From NCBI GenBank assembly GCA_937927885.1, contig CALEZJ010000248.1, forward strand, positions 1 to 17,314: a stretch of 17,314 nt of DNA, given 5' to 3'. The notes under the pieces are model-generated. The model did no database searches, was not told the DNA's origin, and saw only the letters and a list, made by a program, of their open reading frames with translations. Positions 1 to 6,713 of the stretch are shown here, one piece after another (the first letter of the stretch is position 1; every line of letters starts with the position of its first letter). Position numbers and translations under genes: made by a program. Source of the DNA: an uncultured Paracoccaceae bacterium. GTDB lineage: Bacteria; Pseudomonadota; Alphaproteobacteria; Rhodobacterales; Rhodobacteraceae.

Positions 1-1
1 C

Positions 2-568
2 CGCCTGCAACAGGCCCAGCCCCTGCGGCTGGCCTGGTATGGGCAGATGGACCGGGATTCGGGGGTGACGGACCTTTTGCCGATGGCGCATCTTCTGGCC
101 GCGCGCGGGGTGCCCTTCACGCTGGCGCTCTATGGCGACGGGCCGCTCTTTGGCCAGATGCGCGACGGCATCGACGGTCTGGGGCTGGAACGGCAGGTCA
201 CGCTGGCGCCGCAACCGGCCTTCGACCCGGTTCTGGTGCCCCGCCTGCGGCGCGAGGCCGATCTCTTCCTCATGCCGCGCCGTCTGCCCGATCCGCAGGG
301 CGCCTATGTCGAGGCCATGGGCTGCGGCCTGCCGATCCTGGGCTATCGCAACCGGCAATGGCGGCGCCTTCAGGCCGAATCGGGCGCGGGTTGGGCGGTG
401 CGGGCCTCTCCGTCCGCTCTGGCCGCGAAGGTCGAACACCTGCACGGCGCGCGCGGCGAGCTTGCCCGGGCTTCGGCCAGGGCGGTGGAATTCGCCCGGG
501 CGAACACGTTCGAATCCGTCTTTGCCCGCCGCATGACCGACCTGCGCGACATCGCGCGCATCGACTAG
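2..568 (+). CDS. Glycosyltransferase, GT4 family (3' part only)
   Basis: The open frame enters from the left edge, so the N-terminal half is outside the window and 188 residues are visible. They match the C-terminal GT-B nucleotide-sugar binding domain of family 4 transferases: a beta strand ending in YGDGPL (as in 'GDGP' of GT4 enzymes), then a region in the usual place of the E-x7-E motif that reads PQGAYVEAMGCGLPILGY, followed by a G-x-GW-x-V segment. This domain binds the sugar nucleotide donor and transfers the sugar to a glycan or lipid acceptor on the cytoplasmic side. The first glutamate of the E-x7-E pair appears to be replaced (the segment is RLPDPQGAYVEAMG), so donor use may differ. 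The stop TAG shares bases with the stop of the opposite-strand HAD gene. Family assignment is firm; acceptor and donor cannot be told. Confidence 0.85.
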   Translation, partial: RLQQAQPLRLAWYGQMDRDSGVTDLLPMAHLLAARGVPFTLALYGDGPLFGQMRDGIDGLGLERQVTLAPQPAFDPVLVPRLRREADLFLMPRRLPDPQGAYVEAMGCGLPILGYRNRQWRRLQAESGAGWAVRASPSALAAKVEHLHGARGELARASARAVEFARANTFESVFARRMTDLRDIARID

Positions 569-1218
569 CTCCGGATCAGCGCCGCCGCGATGGCGGGCAG
601 ACGGGCCCAGTCGTCAAAGGCGCGGTCATGCGGGATCGTGTCGACCGGGGTCTTGCGATAGCCCTCGGTGAACAGCGCAAAGGGCACGCTGGCCGCCACC
701 GCCGTCGCCGCGTCCACCTCGCTGTCGCCGACATAGACCACCGGCCCCTCGCCCAGCGCGCGCATCGCCTTCAACAGCGGTGCCGGATCGGGCTTCATCA
801 CCGGCAGGGTGTCGCCGCCGACGATCGTGGCGAACAGCGGCGTCAGCCGCAGATGCGCCAAGATGGCGCGGGTGGGGGCGATGGGCTTGTTGGTGCACAG
901 GCCCAGTTGCCAGCCTTCGCCCCGCAGGTGGTGCAGCGCCGCCTCGACCCCGGGATAAAAGCGGGTCAGGGAATGCGCGCGCTCGTACTTTTGCGCAAAG
1001 AGGCGACGCATCCGCTCGGTTCGGGGCGGGTCATTGACCCCGGCGCTGGCGCGCTCCATCCGCTCCAGGAACACCCGCGCGCCATTGCCGATAAAGCTGC
1101 GCGCCTGATCGTAGCTGATCTGCGCCAGCCCCTCGGCCTCCAGCACTGCATTGCCGGCGGCGTGGATATCGGGCGCGCTGTCGATCAGCGTGCCGTCAAG
1201 GTCAAAGATGATCCTCAT
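565..1218 (-). CDS. gph: HAD-family phosphatase, phosphoglycolate phosphatase-like
   Basis: The 217-residue protein opens with MRIIFDLDGTLIDS, the HAD motif I with nucleophile Asp6 and acid/base Asp8. Motif II is the Thr-Asn of LCTNKP (109-110), motif III Lys142 in MKPDP, and motif IV Asp165/Asp169 in YVGDSEVD. An alpha-helical cap lies between motifs I and II (about residues 16-88). This is the layout of Gph, which removes phosphate from 2-phosphoglycolate produced by DNA repair or by Rubisco oxygenation. The frame stays open further upstream, but the ATG at 1218 places motif I at the N-terminus as in the family. That ATG overlaps the stop of the upstream MFS gene as ATGA, suggesting translational coupling. 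HAD substrates are hard to predict from sequence, so the enzyme class is sure and the substrate is probable. Confidence 0.88.
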   Translation of the reverse strand: MRIIFDLDGTLIDSAPDIHAAGNAVLEAEGLAQISYDQARSFIGNGARVFLERMERASAGVNDPPRTERMRRLFAQKYERAHSLTRFYPGVEAALHHLRGEGWQLGLCTNKPIAPTRAILAHLRLTPLFATIVGGDTLPVMKPDPAPLLKAMRALGEGPVVYVGDSEVDAATAVAASVPFALFTEGYRKTPVDTIPHDRAFDDWARLPAIAAALIRS

Positions 1219-2453
1219 GCCGGCAGCGCGTTCATCGGCTTTTCGCGGATCGGCAGATGGACCAGCGCCGAGAACGCGCCGACCCCCACACCGACCCACC
1301 AGACCAGCGTGTAATCGCCGTAAAGGTCATAAAGCCGCCCGCCCAGCCAGCCCCCCAGGACCCCGCCGATCTGGTGGCTGAGGAACACGAATCCGTAAAG
1401 CGTGCCCATGTAGCGCAGCCCGTAGATATGCGCGACCAGACCCGAGGTCAGCGGCACCGTCGCCAGCCACAGCGCCCCCATGGCGGCGGAAAACAGCAGG
1501 ACCGACGCGGGGGTGATCGGCAGCGCGATGAACAGCGCCGCAATCACCGTGCGCGCGGCATAGATGCCCGAAAGCAGGTATTTCTTGGACCAGCGCTTGC
1601 CCGCCCAGGCGGCGGTCAGCGTGCCGCCGATGTTGGCCAGACCGATGACCGCAATCGCCACCGCGCCCAGCGCCGATGTGGTGGTGATCCCCATGGCGGC
1701 CAGCATCCCGTCCGGCGCGGGCGTGCCGCACATCTCGGTCACCATGGCGGGGAAATGCGCGGTGATGAAGGCCAGCTGATAGCCGCAGGAAAAGAAGCCC
1801 AGGAAGATCAGCGAATAGGACGGATCGCGGAACGCCTGTTTCAGCGCCTGCCCCATGGATTGCTCCAGTTCGGCCCGGCTGGCCATTCTGGGCGAGCGCA
1901 TCATCGGCAGCGCCATCAGCGTGGCCAGGATCGCCACGGCAAAGAGGATGAAAACGGTCTGCCAGGAATAGAAGCCCAGCAGGAATTCGGCCGTCGGCGC
2001 GCCGATCACCTGTCCCGCCGATCCGGCGGCGGTGGCGATGCCCAGCGCAAGGCTGCGGTTCTCATCCGAGGCGGCGCGGCCCACCACGGCCAGGATTACC
2101 CCGAACCCGGTGCCCGCGATGCCAAAGCCGACCAGGATTTCCAGCAGCTGCATGGCCCCCGGCGTCACCGCAAAGGACGACAGCACCAGCCCCGCCGCAT
2201 AGAGAAGCGCCCCCAGCACGATCGCCCGGCGGTCGCCAAAGCGTTCCGCCATCGCGCCGAACATCGGTGTCGCGATGCCCCAGGCCAGGTTCTGGATCGC
2301 GATGGCCAGCGAGAATTCGCTGCGAAGCCAGCCGAATTCCTCGGCGACGGGGATCTGGAACACCCCGAACGACGCGCGGGCGGCAAAGCTGATCAGGATG
2401 ATGACGCAGCCGCCGATCAGGACGGGGGTGAGAAGCGGGGCCTTTTGCGGCAT
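1215..2453 (-). CDS. MFS transporter (12-TM permease)
   Basis: The 412-residue protein is almost entirely hydrophobic segments, consistent with 12 transmembrane helices and a longer central cytoplasmic loop around residues 190-215. The motif between helices 2 and 3, AERFGDRRAIVLG, is the conserved MFS loop motif (G-x3-D-R-R/K). The family moves small solutes by uniport, symport or antiport in the inner membrane. The extended frame begins with TTG at 2459, but the ATG at 2453 has an AGGA ribosome site about 8 bases upstream and is preferred. The stop overlaps the gph start by four bases. A plausible promoter lies upstream at 2537-2565, so the MFS-gph pair may have its own transcript. I cannot name the substrate; the N-terminal helix with ARASFGVFQIPV resembles monocarboxylate/oxalate-type MFS members, which is only a hint. 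Confidence 0.87.
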   Translation of the reverse strand: MPQKAPLLTPVLIGGCVIILISFAARASFGVFQIPVAEEFGWLRSEFSLAIAIQNLAWGIATPMFGAMAERFGDRRAIVLGALLYAAGLVLSSFAVTPGAMQLLEILVGFGIAGTGFGVILAVVGRAASDENRSLALGIATAAGSAGQVIGAPTAEFLLGFYSWQTVFILFAVAILATLMALPMMRSPRMASRAELEQSMGQALKQAFRDPSYSLIFLGFFSCGYQLAFITAHFPAMVTEMCGTPAPDGMLAAMGITTTSALGAVAIAVIGLANIGGTLTAAWAGKRWSKKYLLSGIYAARTVIAALFIALPITPASVLLFSAAMGALWLATVPLTSGLVAHIYGLRYMGTLYGFVFLSHQIGGVLGGWLGGRLYDLYGDYTLVWWVGVGVGAFSALVHLPIREKPMNALPA

Positions 2454-2486
2454 CGACAAGTCCTGTGGCTGACCGTGACCGGGCGC

Positions 2487-2527
2487 GCTGCCCCCGGACC
2501 CCCGGGATATTTGAGGACAGATGAAGG
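2487..2527. repeat. Short intergenic repeat element, copy 1
   Basis: A GC block reading CCCCCGGACCCCCGGG, with internal self-complementarity (CCCGG/CCGGG, 2493-2506), runs into ATATTTGAGGACAGATGAAG. The same layout (CCCCCG, then TATTTG, then CAGA.TGAAG) recurs at 11582-11612. From memory, elements of this shape are scattered between genes in Rhodobacteraceae genomes; that recollection has not been checked. It lies in the CMD-MFS gap. Confidence 0.5.
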
Positions 2528-2536
2528 GGCGCCGCT

Positions 2537-2565
2537 TAACCTGTTCAGTTTCGCGACTGCGTCAA
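2537..2565 (-). promoter_or_regulatory. Possible sigma-70 type promoter for MFS-gph
   Basis: On the minus strand TTGACG (2565-2560) is followed after 17 bases by AGGTTA (2542-2537). The -35 box fits the alphaproteobacterial TTGACG preference well, while the -10 box is a weak match. It lies between the stop of the CMD-like gene and the MFS start, in the only sizeable gap of this five-gene block. Confidence 0.33.
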
Positions 2566-2571
2566 GACGCC

Positions 2572-3132
2572 TCAGCGCGCCTGTCCATGATATTCCGGAT
2601 TGGGTTCCATGCCGATCGCTGATGCGACCCGGTTCGACATGTTGTAAAAGCCCACGGTCGAGGCGATGTCAAAGATGTCGCGGTCGCTGAACCCCTGATC
2701 GCGCAGCACCTGACGGTCGGCCTCGACGATCTCGGCGCTGGCCTTCGTCGCCTTTTCGGCAAAACCCAGCATCGCGGTCTGCCGCGCATCCAGCCGTGCG
2801 GCGCGCCAGTTCATCACCATGGCCTCGCCCAGTTCCGGGCTGCCCAGCGCGCGCACCGCCGCGCCATGGGCGACCTGGCAATACCAGCAGCGGTTGATCG
2901 ACGAGACCACGACGGCGATCATCTCGCGCTCCAGTTTCGTCAGGCCCGAGGGGCCCAGCATCAGGTCGTTGTACATCGCCGTGAAGGCGTTGAGTTTCGT
3001 GATGTCAAAGGCATAGGCCTGCAGCACATTCGGCACCATGCCCAGCTTTTCCTGGCAGATCTCGAAATAGCGCTGCGTGGCCTCGGGCAACGGATCGACG
3101 GCGGGCAGGTTCAGGGCGCTGATGCGGGTCAT
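2572..3132 (-). CDS. CMD/AhpD-like peroxidase-related enzyme
   Basis: The 186-residue protein carries the AhpD/carboxymuconolactone decarboxylase signature: E-x(n)-C-x2-C-x3-H, here Glu68/Glu70, Cys82, Cys85 and His89 in NRCWYCQVAHG. The two cysteines form the redox pair used by AhpD to reduce alkyl hydroperoxide reductase, and members of this subfamily are usually annotated 'uncharacterised peroxidase-related enzyme'. Length and the C-terminal segment with FYNMSNRVA agree with that subfamily. The likely job is a cytoplasmic thiol-dependent redox reaction; the substrate is unknown. The frame extends upstream to 3474, but that part is only the shadow of the GNAT gene. The ATG at 3132 overlaps the GNAT stop as ATGA, which fixes the start. 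It is third in a cinA-like, GNAT, CMD order. Confidence 0.85.
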   Translation of the reverse strand: MTRISALNLPAVDPLPEATQRYFEICQEKLGMVPNVLQAYAFDITKLNAFTAMYNDLMLGPSGLTKLEREMIAVVVSSINRCWYCQVAHGAAVRALGSPELGEAMVMNWRAARLDARQTAMLGFAEKATKASAEIVEADRQVLRDQGFSDRDIFDIASTVGFYNMSNRVASAIGMEPNPEYHGQAR

Positions 3133-3812
3133 GGGCGTTTCTCGCGGTAATGATAGCGGCCAGCCTCGACCATCCCGAGCCCGCTGTAAAGCGCGCGGGC
3201 GCTGGTGTTGGCCGTGGTCACGGCAAGGGCAAAGGTGCGGGCACCGTTCTCGGCCGCCCAGTGCGCCATGCCCTTCACCGCGCGGCGGGCGACGCCCTGG
3301 CGGCGAAATCCGGGCTCGACATGCAGCGCGTGCAGCATGGCGATGCCCTGATGCAGCGCGACAAAGCCCACGCCCGCCGGGCTGTCGTTCTGGCGCAGGA
3401 TGAAGCTGGTCTTGGGGCCTTCCGCGCGCGCCATCACCGCCAGACGCTCGGGGCCCGTATGCGCGCCCTCCCACAGTCGGCGCTGGATGGCCAGCGGCGG
3501 CCAGCAGGGCAGCAGGAACACCGGCGGAGGGGCCTCGGCCAGCGTTTCGACCGGCGCCGACATCAGGACCGAGGGATCGACGATGCCATAGCCGCGCGCC
3601 TGAAGGGCGGCGTCCAGCGCCTCGTCCCCCGGGCGCACCTGAAACAGCGGCGCGTCCAGCGCATCGAGCGCGGCGTCGTCAAAGGGGCCTTCCCGCGTCG
3701 CCGCGCTGACCCGCTTGCCACCCCCCGCCCCGTCACGCAGCAGGAACGGACCCACGCGGCGGGTGCCGGCGGCGGGCCAGGTCACATCGAGCGCGGCAAA
3801 CAGGTCGTTCAT
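3129..3812 (-). CDS. GNAT-family N-acetyltransferase
   Basis: The 227-residue protein has its GNAT fold in the C-terminal half: the beta-4 strand MLHALHVEP followed by the acetyl-CoA pyrophosphate loop FRRQGVARRAV (169-179, pattern Q/R-x2-G-x-G/A) and the late motif ARALYSGLGM (205-214). The N-terminal 90 residues are less conserved and may form a degenerate first GNAT-like domain. Members transfer an acetyl group from acetyl-CoA to an amine on a small molecule or protein in the cytoplasm. Start and stop both overlap their neighbours by four bases (ATGA), so the gene is almost certainly translated together with the CinA-like and CMD-like genes. Fold assignment is confident; the acceptor is unknown. 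Confidence 0.85.
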   Translation of the reverse strand: MNDLFAALDVTWPAAGTRRVGPFLLRDGAGGGKRVSAATREGPFDDAALDALDAPLFQVRPGDEALDAALQARGYGIVDPSVLMSAPVETLAEAPPPVFLLPCWPPLAIQRRLWEGAHTGPERLAVMARAEGPKTSFILRQNDSPAGVGFVALHQGIAMLHALHVEPGFRRQGVARRAVKGMAHWAAENGARTFALAVTTANTSARALYSGLGMVEAGRYHYREKRP

Positions 3813-4525
3813 TGCAGCCGCGCCAGTTCCACCAGCGCTGCATCCAGCCGCGCCGCATCGGTGCCGCGCACGACCAGCTGCGTGCCATAGGCGCCATTGC
3901 GCGTATAAGGATACGAGCCAAAGCTGAGGTCCGCATAGCGCGCCGCCAGATCGGCCAGCGCGGAGGCGATCTCGCCCTCGCCGCGCTGCACGTCGATCAT
4001 CTGGCTCAGCAGCGGGTCGCCGCCGGTCAGTTCGGGCAGGACACTGGCCACCATCGCCTCGAAGATCGCCGGAACCCCGGCCATCACATGCACGTTGCCC
4101 AGCGTGAATCCGGGGGCCGCGGAAATCGGATTGTCGATCAGCACAGCGCCGTCCGGGATGCGGGCCATGCGCAGACGGGCGGCGTTCAGCTCCAGCCCGG
4201 TGCGGGCATAATGGGCGCGCAGGATCGCATGCGCATCCTCGCGCACCCCGATCCGCACGCCAAAGGCCGCTGCCACCGCATCGGCGGTGATGTCGTCATG
4301 CGTCGGGCCGATGCCGCCCGAGGTGAACACATGGTCATAGGCACCGCGCAGCGCGTTGATCGCCGCGACGATGGCGCCGTGGTCATCGGCCACCACCCGC
4401 ACCTCGCACAGGCGGATGCCGCGCCCGGTCAGCGCCTGCGCCAGATGATGGGTGTTGCTGTCGCGGGTGCGGCCCGACAGGATCTCGTCCCCGATGACGA
4501 GCATGGCGGCGGTGGGATTGGGCAT
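3809..4525 (-). CDS. Stand-alone CinA-type molybdopterin-binding-domain protein
   Basis: The 238-residue protein matches the N-terminal COG1058 domain of CinA, which has the MoeA/MogA fold. Clear marks are IGDEILSGRTRDSNT (11-25) and TSGGIGPTHDDIT (68-80), the binding loops of this fold. Full-length CinA has a further C-terminal nicotinamide-nucleotide amidase domain of about 160 residues; that is absent here, as in many alphaproteobacterial stand-alone copies. COG1058 proteins have been linked to ADP-ribose pyrophosphatase activity and nucleotide clean-up, so a metabolite-repair role is a fair inference. Two ATGs occur in tandem (4528 and 4525); a GAGGA ribosome site is only one base from the first and four from the second, so the second was chosen. 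It heads an overlapping three-gene set and is divergent from map. Confidence 0.85.
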   Translation of the reverse strand: MPNPTAAMLVIGDEILSGRTRDSNTHHLAQALTGRGIRLCEVRVVADDHGAIVAAINALRGAYDHVFTSGGIGPTHDDITADAVAAAFGVRIGVREDAHAILRAHYARTGLELNAARLRMARIPDGAVLIDNPISAAPGFTLGNVHVMAGVPAIFEAMVASVLPELTGGDPLLSQMIDVQRGEGEIASALADLAARYADLSFGSYPYTRNGAYGTQLVVRGTDAARLDAALVELARLQ

Positions 4526-4557
4526 CATGTCCTCGTGGTTGCGGGGCTCAGACTAGC

Positions 4558-4587
4558 GCGCGGTTGCGGCAATTCCAACCGGTGCGC
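4558..4587. promoter_or_regulatory. Dyad in the cinA-like/map divergent intergenic region
   Basis: CGGTTG (4561-4566) and CAACCG (4576-4581) are perfect inverted arms around a 9-base spacer. Outer GCG/GCGC bases add partial symmetry. The dyad lies between two divergent starts, about 35 bases from the cinA-like ATG and 46 from the map ATG. It could be an operator or simply a hairpin. No convincing -35/-10 pair was found beside it. Confidence 0.3.
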
Positions 4588-4627
4588 AGCGTCTGGCAAT
4601 TGTGACGGTTTGGCCCTATGGAGGGGC

Positions 4628-5497
4628 ATGCAGAACAAGGCCCGCCCCGTGTACGACAAGCATGACCGCATCACCAAGGACGGCATCCGCCTTCATGCGC
4701 CCGAGGATTTCGTCGGCATGCGCAAGGCCGGTCAGGTGGCGGCGCGCATCCTCGATGACATCGCCGCGCATGTCGCCCCGGGTCAGCGCACGGGCGAACT
4801 GGACCGGCTGATCGAATCGATGGTGCACCAGCACGGCGCGCAATCGGCGACCATCGGCTATCGTGGCTATCGCCACGCCAGTTGCATCAGCCTGAACCAC
4901 GTTGTCTGCCACGGCATTCCCGGCAGCGTCACGCCGACCGGCCGCAACGAGCCGACCCGCACCGATGACGTGCTGCGCGACGGGGACATCCTGAACATCG
5001 ACGTGACCGTGATCGTCGACGGCTGGTTTGGCGACAGCTCGCGCATGTATATCGCGGGCAAACCGAAACCCTTTGCCATGCGGCTCATTCAGGTGACGCA
5101 TGATGCGTTGATGAAGGGGATCGACGCGGTCAAGCCCGGCAATACCTTTGGCGATATCGGCTTTGCCATCCAGAGCTATGTCGAAGGTCAGCGCATGTCG
5201 GTCGTGCGCGATTTTTGCGGGCACGGGCTGGGCCGCGTGTTTCACGCGCCGCCCAATGTGCTGCATTACGGGCGCCCGGGCCGCGAAGCGGTGCTGGAGG
5301 AAGGGATGTTCTTTACCATCGAACCGATGGTCAATCTTGGGCGCCCGGAAACCCGGGTTCTGGCGGATGAATGGACGGCCATTACCCGCGACAAATCCCT
5401 CTCCGCCCAATTCGAACATTCGGTCGGCGTGACCGCGCGCGGGGTCGAGGTTTTCACCCTCTCGCCGGCCGGGCTGTTTCATCCGACCTGGGTCTGA
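4628..5497 (+). CDS. map: Methionine aminopeptidase, type I
   Basis: The enzyme removes the initiator methionine from nascent proteins in the cytoplasm and is normally essential. All five metal ligands are present: Asp125 and Asp136 (NIDVTVIVDGWFGD), His199 (CGHGLG), Glu232 (FTIEPM) and Glu263 (QFEHSVG). The substrate-contact histidines His95 (VCHGIP) and His206 (VFHAPP) are also present. The 289 residues exceed the usual 250-265; extra length sits in the N-terminus and in a roughly 12-residue insert between His95 and Asp125 (around GSVTPTGRNEPTRTD). The open frame runs far upstream but only the part after the ATG at 4628 is MAP; a GGAGGGG site sits directly before it. The 3' end overlaps the opposite-strand YihY-like gene by 44 bases. 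Confidence 0.96.
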   Translation: MQNKARPVYDKHDRITKDGIRLHAPEDFVGMRKAGQVAARILDDIAAHVAPGQRTGELDRLIESMVHQHGAQSATIGYRGYRHASCISLNHVVCHGIPGSVTPTGRNEPTRTDDVLRDGDILNIDVTVIVDGWFGDSSRMYIAGKPKPFAMRLIQVTHDALMKGIDAVKPGNTFGDIGFAIQSYVEGQRMSVVRDFCGHGLGRVFHAPPNVLHYGRPGREAVLEEGMFFTIEPMVNLGRPETRVLADEWTAITRDKSLSAQFEHSVGVTARGVEVFTLSPAGLFHPTWV

Positions 5498-6317
5498 GCG
5501 CCAGAACCTTGTCCAGTGCCGCGCCCAACAGCACGACATAGGCCGATAGCTGGAACCAGACCATCAGCGCGATGGCGGCGCCGAGCGAGCCGTAAATCTC
5601 GTTGTAATTGCCAAAGGCGCCCACGAACAGCGTGAAGGCGACCGAGACCCCGGCCCACAGCACCACCGCCAGCCCCAGACCCGGGGTCAGGAACCGACCC
5701 CGGCGCGCGGCCCTGGTGTTCGGCCCGAACCGGTAAAACACGCCCAGACCCAGCACGATCACCACCAGCGCCACGAACCAGCGCGCGACCTTCAGCACGC
5801 CGGGGATCAGGCTGTCATCGGGGATCAGCGGACCCAGCAGCGTCAGGCTCAGCGGCAGCAGCACCATGGTCACCACCGAGGTCGCACCGGCCCCCACCGC
5901 CGCCACGGTCAGGCCCAGCGCCACGGCAAAGTCCTGAAATTTCTCGCGCGCGCGGCCACCGTGGATGGCGCGCAGGCCCCGCATCAGCGCCGCAACCCCG
6001 CGCCGCGCCGACCACAAGGTGCCCGCCAGTGACAAAAGCCCGGTCAGGCCCAGCGTCACCGGCTGGGCCGAGGCGAGCGCGCTCGATTGTTCGACCAGCA
6101 GGGAATAGGCCTCGGGCGGGAGGAAATCGGCCATCGGCTCCAGCGCTGCGACCACCTGATCCGGCTGGGCCCACAGGCTGACCAGCGCCACGATGAAACC
6201 CAGCGCCGGAAACACCGACAGCATCGAAAAGAACGCCACGCCCGCGGCGATCAGGCCCAGATGCCGACGCGAGGCCAGCGTCCAGACGCCGACCGCCAGC
6301 GCCCACACCCGGCGCAT
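5454..6317 (-). CDS. YihY/BrkB-family inner-membrane protein
   Basis: The 287-residue protein has about six strongly hydrophobic segments and the family pattern: an N-terminal AAGVAFFSMLSVFPAL segment, a central LWSARRGVAALMRGL motif, an RFGPN loop and a C-terminal GSLGAAIALMVWFQLSAYVVLLGA pair of helices. Family members were once called ribonuclease BN, an assignment since withdrawn, and are described as transporters or virulence-factor BrkB-like proteins of unknown mechanism. The ATG lies 3 bases after the stop of the H-NS-like gene, so the two are probably one transcript; no clear ribosome binding site is seen, consistent with coupling. The last 44 bases run antisense to the end of map. 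Family is sure; function is not. Confidence 0.88.
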   Translation of the reverse strand: MRRVWALAVGVWTLASRRHLGLIAAGVAFFSMLSVFPALGFIVALVSLWAQPDQVVAALEPMADFLPPEAYSLLVEQSSALASAQPVTLGLTGLLSLAGTLWSARRGVAALMRGLRAIHGGRAREKFQDFAVALGLTVAAVGAGATSVVTMVLLPLSLTLLGPLIPDDSLIPGVLKVARWFVALVVIVLGLGVFYRFGPNTRAARRGRFLTPGLGLAVVLWAGVSVAFTLFVGAFGNYNEIYGSLGAAIALMVWFQLSAYVVLLGAALDKVLALRPRSDETARPARG

Positions 6318-6320
6318 GCG

Positions 6321-6629
6321 TCAGATCGCCAGATCGGCCAGCCCCTTGCCTGCCGCCAGCGCGGCATCGACCCAGCGCGGCCGACGCCCGCGCCCGGTCC
6401 AGGTCTGCGAAGGATCGGCGGGATTGGCGTATTTCGCCGCGGCGGGCTTGCGGGTCTTTCGCGTATTCAATCCGGTCAGGTCCGCCGCCGTCAATCCGCG
6501 CTCGCGCAGGAATGCCTCGACCTCGGCCAGGGCCTTTCGGCGCTCGCGGTCCTTGAAACCGGCAATCGCGGCCTCGACGTCTTTCTGCAATTGCTTCAGG
6601 TCTTTCAGCGAAAGGCTGTCGAGATCCAT
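6321..6629 (-). CDS. H-NS histone-family regulator, HvrA-like
   Basis: The 102-residue protein has the two H-NS parts: an N-terminal helical oligomerisation region (MDLDSLSLKDLKQLQKDVE, charged and heptad-like, about 1-50) and a C-terminal DNA-binding motif KYANPADPSQTWTGRGRRPRW (66-86). The TWTGRGRxPxW core is typical of alphaproteobacterial HvrA/H-NS proteins, which bind curved AT-rich DNA. HvrA in Rhodobacter capsulatus adjusts photosynthesis and nitrogen-fixation genes; whether this copy does so is unknown. The frame extends to 6710, but the ATG at 6629 is preceded by GGGAG at a good distance and begins the family domain. A 7-bp hairpin (6677-6694) lies in its leader. It is followed at once by the YihY-like gene. 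Confidence 0.92.
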   Translation of the reverse strand: MDLDSLSLKDLKQLQKDVEAAIAGFKDRERRKALAEVEAFLRERGLTAADLTGLNTRKTRKPAAAKYANPADPSQTWTGRGRRPRWVDAALAAGKGLADLAI

Positions 6630-6676
6630 GTTTGTCGCTCCCAGTTCCGAGTGATTCGCAATGGACCGAGGAAATA

Positions 6677-6694
6677 CCTTTCGAGCGCGAAAGG
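6677..6694 (-). promoter_or_regulatory. Perfect hairpin between the EamA and H-NS genes
   Basis: CCTTTCG and CGAAAGG are perfect 7-base inverted arms around a 4-base loop. On the minus strand it begins about 20 bases after the EamA stop and is followed by TATTTCC. It may be a weak terminator for EamA, or a structure or operator in the leader of the H-NS gene 48 bases downstream. The T-rich tail is too short to settle the choice. Confidence 0.45.
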
Positions 6695-6713
6695 CAATTT
6701 CGTTTTGCAAAGC

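Noticed and set aside
1257..2690. A 477-codon plus-strand frame
   Set aside because: It is the complement of the MFS transporter; composition (H, R, Q, D rich) is that of a shadow frame.
3133..3474. N-terminal extension of the CMD-like protein
   Set aside because: It overlaps the GNAT gene out of frame; the ATGA overlap at 3129-3132 gives the natural start.
3812..4627. Upstream 272-codon extension of the map frame
   Set aside because: This part is antisense to the CinA-like gene, has no domain and lies before a strong ribosome site and ATG that start a normal MAP protein.
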